Source: Virgibacillus_F flavescens (lineage in GTDB: Bacteria; Bacillota; Bacilli; Bacillales; Amphibacillaceae). Taken from it: 64,000 bases of DNA. Positions 59,481 to 64,000 of the stretch are shown one piece after another; the first letter of the stretch is position 1, and the number at the start of each line of letters is the position of its first letter. Under the pieces are notes generated by a model that saw nothing but the letters and a program-made list of their open reading frames with translations, was not told the origin of the DNA and searched no databases. The translations under genes and the position numbers were made by a program. The stretch is from positions 3,286,001 to 3,350,000 of the forward strand of contig NZ_CP192260.1 in assembly GCF_050574275.1 (NCBI RefSeq). The letters run 5' to 3'.

Positions 59481-60218
59481 ATGAAAATAGATGTAATTGG
59501 TGATGTCCATGGTTGTATTGACGAGTTAATTGAACTGTTTTACGTAATGGGTTATGAAAAAAAAGCAGGTATTTTTGTGCATCCAAAAAATCGGGTGCCA
59601 GTATTTGTTGGTGATATTACAGATCGCGGACCAGATTCACTGGCGGTAGTGGAACTGGTTTATAATATGGTGGTAAAGCACCGTGCAGCTCGCTATGTAC
59701 CTGGTAATCACTGTAATAAGCTTTATCGGTATCTCTTGGGTAATGACATTCAAATTCGTTACGGTTTAGAAACAACCGTAGAAGAATATCTAGCGCTTAC
59801 CGAACGCGATCAGAAAAAAATAAAGCACATGTTTATGACGCTATATGAAGAAGCACCACTCTACCTGCACTTAACAGAAATAGACACGCTAATTGCACAC
59901 GCTGGTATTAAAGAATCATTTATTGGACGAACAGACAAACGAGTTCGCACATTTGTATTGTACGGAGATATTACTGGCACATTTCACGAAGACGGTCGCC
60001 CAATCAGGCGGGATTGGGCTCAGAATTACCATGGTAAGACTTGGATTATATATGGACATACGCCGGTGCTTGAACCTCGTCAGGTTAACAACACAATTAA
60101 TATTGATACGGGGTGTGTTTTTGGCAACAAGCTTACAGCTTTTCGGTTTCCTGAACAGAAAACAATATCTGTTCAGTCACGAATGCCTTTTGTATCAGAA
60201 AAATTTAGCAATCTTTAA
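59481..60218 (+). CDS. prpE: Bis(5'-nucleosyl)-tetraphosphatase PrpE
   Basis: 245 residues, as in B. subtilis. Metallophosphoesterase motifs: GDVHG (about 7-11), GDITDRGP (about 45-52), GNHCNK (about 75-80) and HAG/GHTP later. Hydrolyses Ap4A asymmetrically and acts in spore germination in B. subtilis. ATG at 59481; a GTG four codons upstream has no better site. The 3' end overlaps the convergent yjbO gene by 14 bases. Confidence 0.95.
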   Translation: MKIDVIGDVHGCIDELIELFYVMGYEKKAGIFVHPKNRVPVFVGDITDRGPDSLAVVELVYNMVVKHRAARYVPGNHCNKLYRYLLGNDIQIRYGLETTVEEYLALTERDQKKIKHMFMTLYEEAPLYLHLTEIDTLIAHAGIKESFIGRTDKRVRTFVLYGDITGTFHEDGRPIRRDWAQNYHGKTWIIYGHTPVLEPRQVNNTINIDTGCVFGNKLTAFRFPEQKTISVQSRMPFVSEKFSNL

Positions 60219-61083
60219 CAAATTGGATCCATTCAGCTGGTGGTGCAGAGGTAAACTGCATCACTTTTTTTGTGAACGGATGGTGAAAGGTTAATTCCTT
60301 ACAATGTAACGCCTGCCTGTGAAAATCCAAAGTAGACCCACCATACAAATCATCCCCTGCTAAAGAATGACCAATGTGGGCAAAATGAACTCTTATTTGA
60401 TGGGTTCTTCCTGTATCCAGTTTGATGTCCACTAAACTATGCGAATTCGATTGTTGTTCAACTTTATAGTGTGTTATCGCTTTTTTTCCTGTTTCTGTAA
60501 CGGTTCGTTCGATAATAGAACCGTCTTTTCGGCCAATATTCGCATCGATCATGCCCGTATTGTTATTGAGGTTCCCCTCCACCACAGCACAATATTTTCG
60601 GCTAATCGCACCAGCGATTTGTTCCTTTGACAGGAGCGAATGGCTATACTGATGCTTTGCCACTAACATCAGACCAGAGGTATCGCGGTCCAGTCTTGTT
60701 ACAACGTGCACCGTATAAGAAATTCCCTGTTTCTGATAATGTCCCAAAATTGCGTTTGCTACCGTTCCACTCAAATGTTTAAAGGAAGGTATTGTCGCGA
60801 TTCCTGCCGGCTTATCTACCACCAGCACCGCATCATCCTCATAGACGATATTCAAGGGGATATCCTCCGGCTTTAGCCCTTCCCCAATCGTTTCCTCGGG
60901 AAAAATAACTTCAAGCTCATCAGCCGTGCTCAATAAATACCTGACTGTCTGATGTGCTCCGTTCACACATATTTGTCCACTGTCTTTCACATTTTTTATC
61001 AGACGTCTTGAGAAGCTGTGAACGGTACGAAGATAGTCACGTATGGTCATGCTGCTTTGTTCTTCGGAAATAATCCATTTCAT
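60205..61083 (-). CDS. yjbO: RluD-family pseudouridine synthase YjbO
   Basis: 292 residues. An S4-like domain (1-70) with TIRDYLRTVHSFSRRLIKNV is followed by the catalytic domain with HVVTRLDRDTSGLMLVAK (Asp in RLDRDTSG is the nucleophile) and RTHQIRVHFAHIGHSLAGD. Modifies uridines in large-subunit rRNA or other RNA; the site is unknown. Likely cotranscribed with NAD kinase (28 bases apart) and yjbM. Confidence 0.95.
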   Translation of the reverse strand: MKWIISEEQSSMTIRDYLRTVHSFSRRLIKNVKDSGQICVNGAHQTVRYLLSTADELEVIFPEETIGEGLKPEDIPLNIVYEDDAVLVVDKPAGIATIPSFKHLSGTVANAILGHYQKQGISYTVHVVTRLDRDTSGLMLVAKHQYSHSLLSKEQIAGAISRKYCAVVEGNLNNNTGMIDANIGRKDGSIIERTVTETGKKAITHYKVEQQSNSHSLVDIKLDTGRTHQIRVHFAHIGHSLAGDDLYGGSTLDFHRQALHCKELTFHHPFTKKVMQFTSAPPAEWIQFVKDC

Positions 61084-61111
61084 AACCCTTCACCTGCTCC
61101 TGCTCAACTGC

Positions 61112-61906
61112 TTAGTCTGATACGAATGAATCCCTTACTCGATTCCAGAATGGAAATGGTCGGAATCGCGCAAAACGAACCTTTTCTTTTGCTACTCGGC
61201 ACTGAATTGATTTTACGTTTGTATACGTCTCGGTAAAATGATCGATCGCAATTAAAAAGCTTCGGTCCGCGAGAGGTTTTAACAGGCACGTATGGTGCTT
61301 CGGCAAAATTAATGGAGAACCGATTGTTCGGAAGACCCGGTTATTAATGGAGGCCATCTCTGTTAACTGAAACGCTTCAAGTGACGGATGCAAAATTCCA
61401 CCACCTAGCGCTTTATTATATGCTGTACTTCCAGAAGGTGTGGATAGACAAAGTCCGTCACCCCGGAATGTTTCAAAATGTTCTCCTTTTATTTCCACAT
61501 CAAAAACTACCGATCCATCGGCTGTCTTTATCGTTGCTTCGTTCAAGGCTAGGAACCGATCTTCTTTTCCACCCGACTTTGCCCGGATAATTACCTCAAG
61601 CAGTGGGTATTCCACCACCTGAAAAGGTGTCTTCGCAATTTCAATAATCAGCTTTTCAACTTCTTCCGGCACCCAGTCTGCATAGAATCCAAGATGCCCC
61701 GTATGAACACCAATAAACGCCGTGTCATTTAAACGGTGTATGTAGCGGTGGAATGCTTCAAGTAACGTTCCATCCCCACCGATGGAGATGACAAGTTCAG
61801 GATTCTCACTGTCATAAGTCAAATTAAATTCTGTTAAATACTGTCGCATCGTTGCCATAATATTATTCGAACGATCATCGCCCTTCGAAACAATCGCAAA
61901 CTTCAT
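61112..61906 (-). CDS. ppnKA: NAD kinase
   Basis: 264 residues. GGDGT motif at 43-47 (SIGGDGTLLEAF), then VHTGHLGFYADWVPEE and the glycine-rich LSTPSGSTAYNKALGGGILH of the substrate site. Phosphorylates NAD to NADP with ATP or polyphosphate. Length fits the B. subtilis PpnKA (NadF). In B. subtilis it is in the same yjbM-ppnKA-yjbO order as here. ATG behind GGGAGATGA. Confidence 0.97.
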   Translation of the reverse strand: MKFAIVSKGDDRSNNIMATMRQYLTEFNLTYDSENPELVISIGGDGTLLEAFHRYIHRLNDTAFIGVHTGHLGFYADWVPEEVEKLIIEIAKTPFQVVEYPLLEVIIRAKSGGKEDRFLALNEATIKTADGSVVFDVEIKGEHFETFRGDGLCLSTPSGSTAYNKALGGGILHPSLEAFQLTEMASINNRVFRTIGSPLILPKHHTCLLKPLADRSFLIAIDHFTETYTNVKSIQCRVAKEKVRFARFRPFPFWNRVRDSFVSD

Positions 61907-61957
61907 AAATATTCATCTCCCTCATTACCAATAATTGTAAAAAGTACCAGGTACCTA

Positions 61958-62566
61958 TTATTTCCGATGGAAAATTCGCTGTGCTTCTTGTACTTCATTC
62001 TTTATTTTTGACATTTCCTCGTCAAGTTTAAACGCGGCTTCTGCAGCTCGCTGCAGCCGGGTTTTAATTTCCTCAGGTATACTACCTTTGTATTTATAAT
62101 TAAGTGAGTGTTCGTTTGTCGCCCAAAAGTTCATTGCCAGTGTACGAATCTGGATTTCTGCTATCAGTTTCTTTTCTCCATGTATCGTTTCCACTGGATA
62201 TTCAATAACTATGTGATAAGAGCGGTATCCGCTGTCTTTCTTCTCAGATATATAGTCTTTCTCTTCAATTATTGTAAAGTCTTTTCGTGTACGAAGCATC
62301 GCTACAATTTTATAGATATCATCCACAAACTGACACACTACTCTTACGCCAGCAATATCCTGCATTTCCTGCTCAATTCGTTCAAGCGAGATATGTCTTG
62401 TTTCAGCTTTATCCAAAATACTTGTCACGGGCTTTACCCGACCTGTAATAAATTCAATTGGGGAATGCCTTGATTCAAATTCAAATTGCGATCGCATTCC
62501 TTTAAGTTTCACCTTTAATTCATCAACTACTTGTGAATAAGGAGCAAGTAATGCCTTCCAATTCAT
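61958..62566 (-). CDS. yjbM: Small alarmone synthetase YjbM (RelQ)
   Basis: 202 residues. RelA/SpoT synthetase domain without hydrolase or TGS parts: GRVKPVTSILDKAETR-type G loop, RVVCQFVDDIYKIVAML with the D of the active site, SEKKDSGYRSYHIVIEYPVE and QIRTLAMNFWATNEHSLNYK. Makes pppGpp/ppGpp from GTP/GDP; RelQ-type proteins form tetramers. Upstream of NAD kinase in the same order as in B. subtilis. ATG behind AAAGGTGG. Confidence 0.95.
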   Translation of the reverse strand: MNWKALLAPYSQVVDELKVKLKGMRSQFEFESRHSPIEFITGRVKPVTSILDKAETRHISLERIEQEMQDIAGVRVVCQFVDDIYKIVAMLRTRKDFTIIEEKDYISEKKDSGYRSYHIVIEYPVETIHGEKKLIAEIQIRTLAMNFWATNEHSLNYKYKGSIPEEIKTRLQRAAEAAFKLDEEMSKIKNEVQEAQRIFHRK

Positions 62567-62734
62567 TAGTATATACCACCTTTAATAAAACTCGGTATTT
62601 AAGAATAACTTTTTAATTTGCTAGTCGCCTTTTCCATCCTATCATAACACAACTAAAAGGATAATCTTTGCAAAAGTGTCGCTGATTCGCGATAATCATA
62701 GGATAAATCAACCTCAGAGAAAGCAGGCGAATTT

Positions 62735-63310
62735 GTGGTGCAGGAAATTGAAATAGAGTATAAAAATTTATTAACAGAAGAAGAATTTAAGCAATTGTTA
62801 ACTATATTCCCATTCCCTGAATCAGGTATATGGCAAACCAATCATTATTTTGAAACTAAGAATTTCGCATTGAAGGAAAAAGGTGCCGCACTTAGAATTC
62901 GCGAGAAAAATGGTGCCTATGTTTTAACATTAAAGGAACCTCATCCAGAAGGACTTCTCGAATCCCATGATGCATTATCGGAAGAGGAAGCACAGCAATG
63001 GCTAGCGGGTACGCCGGTTGCGAAAAGCCAGGTAGTAGAACAGCTTCATTCACTTAATGTGAATCTGGAGGACCTTGTTTATTATGGCAAGCTTGCTACA
63101 GAGCGCTACGAATTAAACTATCAGGACACACTATTGGTATTAGACTACAGTGTATATAACGGCATATACGATTACGAATTAGAAATTGAAGCACAATCAA
63201 AAGAAGCCGGACAAAACATGCTTTATTCACTCTTACATCAACACGGAATTGTAAAGAAAGAGACACCCAATAAAATTAAACGATTTTTCGCATCATTTAC
63301 GGTTGAATAA
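62735..63310 (+). CDS. yjbK: CYTH-domain protein YjbK
   Basis: 191 residues from GTG (62735, followed by a second GTG). E-x-E-x-K motif at E6-E8-K10 (EIEIEYK), with the later RIREKNGAYVLTLKEP and a C-terminal NKIKRFFAS. CYTH (adenylate cyclase/thiamine triphosphatase) tunnel fold. In other bacteria such proteins hydrolyse triphosphates; YjbK activity is not settled. Divergent from yjbM across a gap of 170 bases. Confidence 0.93.
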   Translation: MVQEIEIEYKNLLTEEEFKQLLTIFPFPESGIWQTNHYFETKNFALKEKGAALRIREKNGAYVLTLKEPHPEGLLESHDALSEEEAQQWLAGTPVAKSQVVEQLHSLNVNLEDLVYYGKLATERYELNYQDTLLVLDYSVYNGIYDYELEIEAQSKEAGQNMLYSLLHQHGIVKKETPNKIKRFFASFTVE

Positions 63311-63377
63311 TTCTTATGATTTGCCGAAGTATTATTACGTTGCTACAATGAATACAAACCTATTAGGAGAGAAAAAA

Positions 63378-63758
63378 ATGACAAGACCCAGTACAATGTT
63401 TGAAGCTATAGGTGGCTTCGATACAATAGATAGGCTAGTTAATGCTTTCTATAAGCGCGTTGGTGCATGTCCAGAACTCATTGAGATCTTTCCGGACGAT
63501 CTAACGGAAACGGCAAGAAAGCAGCGATTGTTTCTTACGCAATTTTTCGGTGGACCAATGATTTATTCAGAAGAACGCGGCAACCCGATGATGCGTCGCC
63601 GACACCTTCCATTTGAAATAACACCGACTAGAAGAAGCGCATGGCTTGCATGTATGAGCGAAGCACTCGACGAAGCTGAAATCGAAGAACCCTATCGAAC
63701 AGCAATTTTCGAAAAACTTACTATGACAGCAAATCATATGATGAATACACCGGAATAA
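63378..63758 (+). CDS. yjbI: Truncated haemoglobin YjbI (trHbO type)
   Basis: 126 residues from ATG at 63378 behind AGGAGAG; the longer frame overlaps yjbK and is spurious. 2-on-2 globin: MFEAIGGFDTIDRLVNAFYK, PDDLTETARKQRLFLTQFFGG (distal region with Y/W pattern), then RRRHLPFEITPTRRSAWLAC with the proximal His. Matches YjbI, which in B. subtilis protects Clp/SpxH-linked regulation and membrane biofilm proteins from oxidative stress. Located immediately before spxH. Confidence 0.95.
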   Translation: MTRPSTMFEAIGGFDTIDRLVNAFYKRVGACPELIEIFPDDLTETARKQRLFLTQFFGGPMIYSEERGNPMMRRRHLPFEITPTRRSAWLACMSEALDEAEIEEPYRTAIFEKLTMTANHMMNTPE

Positions 63759-63840
63759 TCGTAAAAAAGCATACCCGCCAAAGCAGCAGTAGCATCCAAC
63801 CGGACGTGAAAGCTTTGACAGTAATAGAAAGGAGAATCGA

Positions 63841-64000
63841 TGTGAGTTGGCAAAACGCTGAGCTGAAAGGCTTTAAACATACAAACACATCGGCGAGATC
63901 TGGCTTTACTGACTCTGTACAAAAACCGATTGAGATTTATGTTTTTGTGGATCCTCTTTGCCCAGAGTGCTGGTCCTTGGAGCCCTATATCAAAAAGCTT
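63841..64000 (+). CDS. spxH: ClpXP adaptor SpxH (YjbH), 5' part
   Basis: The first 53 codons are visible; the gene continues beyond the window. GTG at 63841 behind GAAAGGAG. IEIYVFVDPLCPECWSLEPY contains C40-P-E-C43 of the thioredoxin-like domain. SpxH delivers Spx to ClpXP and links disulphide stress to proteolysis. It follows yjbI as in B. subtilis. Confidence 0.92.

Overview
The window reads as chromosome of a spore-forming, low-GC member of the Bacillaceae, most like the halotolerant Oceanobacillus/Virgibacillus/Lentibacillus group (genus is inference). Support: an arginyl-tRNA synthetase behind a T-box, splAB, a gerA-type receptor operon, cotO and a CotY/CotZ coat protein, tlp, a collagen-like exosporium protein, and at the right end the conserved B. 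subtilis yjb block (spxH, yjbI globin, yjbK CYTH, yjbM alarmone synthetase, NAD kinase, yjbO, prpE). Strand use is mixed and most operons hold one to three genes.

Layout. 0-9.5 kb: argS with its tRNA-Arg-type T-box leader, a YolD/WYL-like pair behind an SOS box, small enzymes (flavodoxin-like, EamA exporter, YciI, SRPBCC), a frameshifted acetyltransferase, an isolated RsgA C-terminal domain, a lipoprotein and a collagen-like spore surface protein. 9.6-17.3 kb: tRNA-Val(GAC) and then an accessory stretch of unrelated small genes (haloperoxidase/PAP2-like, GyrI-like, GNAT, SGNH, S41, P-loop kinase-like and membrane proteins) in which fifteen copies of a 27-base GGGACAGAAGAACCGTCCC-type repeat sit at gene ends and in places supply C-terminal codons. 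17.3-28 kb: a heterodimeric ABC exporter (YfiB/YfiC-like), yjcHGF, a DUF421 protein, an mhqR/dioxygenase pair with its own operator, and a TetR-ABC operon with a 27-base palindrome. 28-34.3 kb: TetR plus MMPL transporter sharing an operator-like motif, a SigB-type stress gene and an EAL phosphodiesterase. 34.9-44.5 kb: spore-related genes (splAB, DUF421, DUF3231, DUF2512, gerA-type operon) with several uncharacterised membrane proteins. 44.7-54.2 kb: GNAT/serine hydrolase, NUDIX/HAD, LysR/flavodoxin, a fused oligopeptide-type permease, tlp, MBL hydrolase. 54.2-64 kb: modular intergenic repeats, coat genes, mgtE, rodA, and the yjb block ending inside spxH.

Intergenic space carries four repeat families: the 27-base REP-like family; a roughly 210-base family with TGAAAAAGTG ends (six long or reduced copies), a related short-core family (two copies, plus one chimera), a tandem modular family at 54.2 kb, and an array of CCTGATA units at 44.65 kb. 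I find no CRISPR array, prophage, transposase, rRNA or plasmid functions. No clearly new defence or biosynthetic system stands out; the most unusual material is the repeat families, the orphan fused permease, and small uncharacterised genes.
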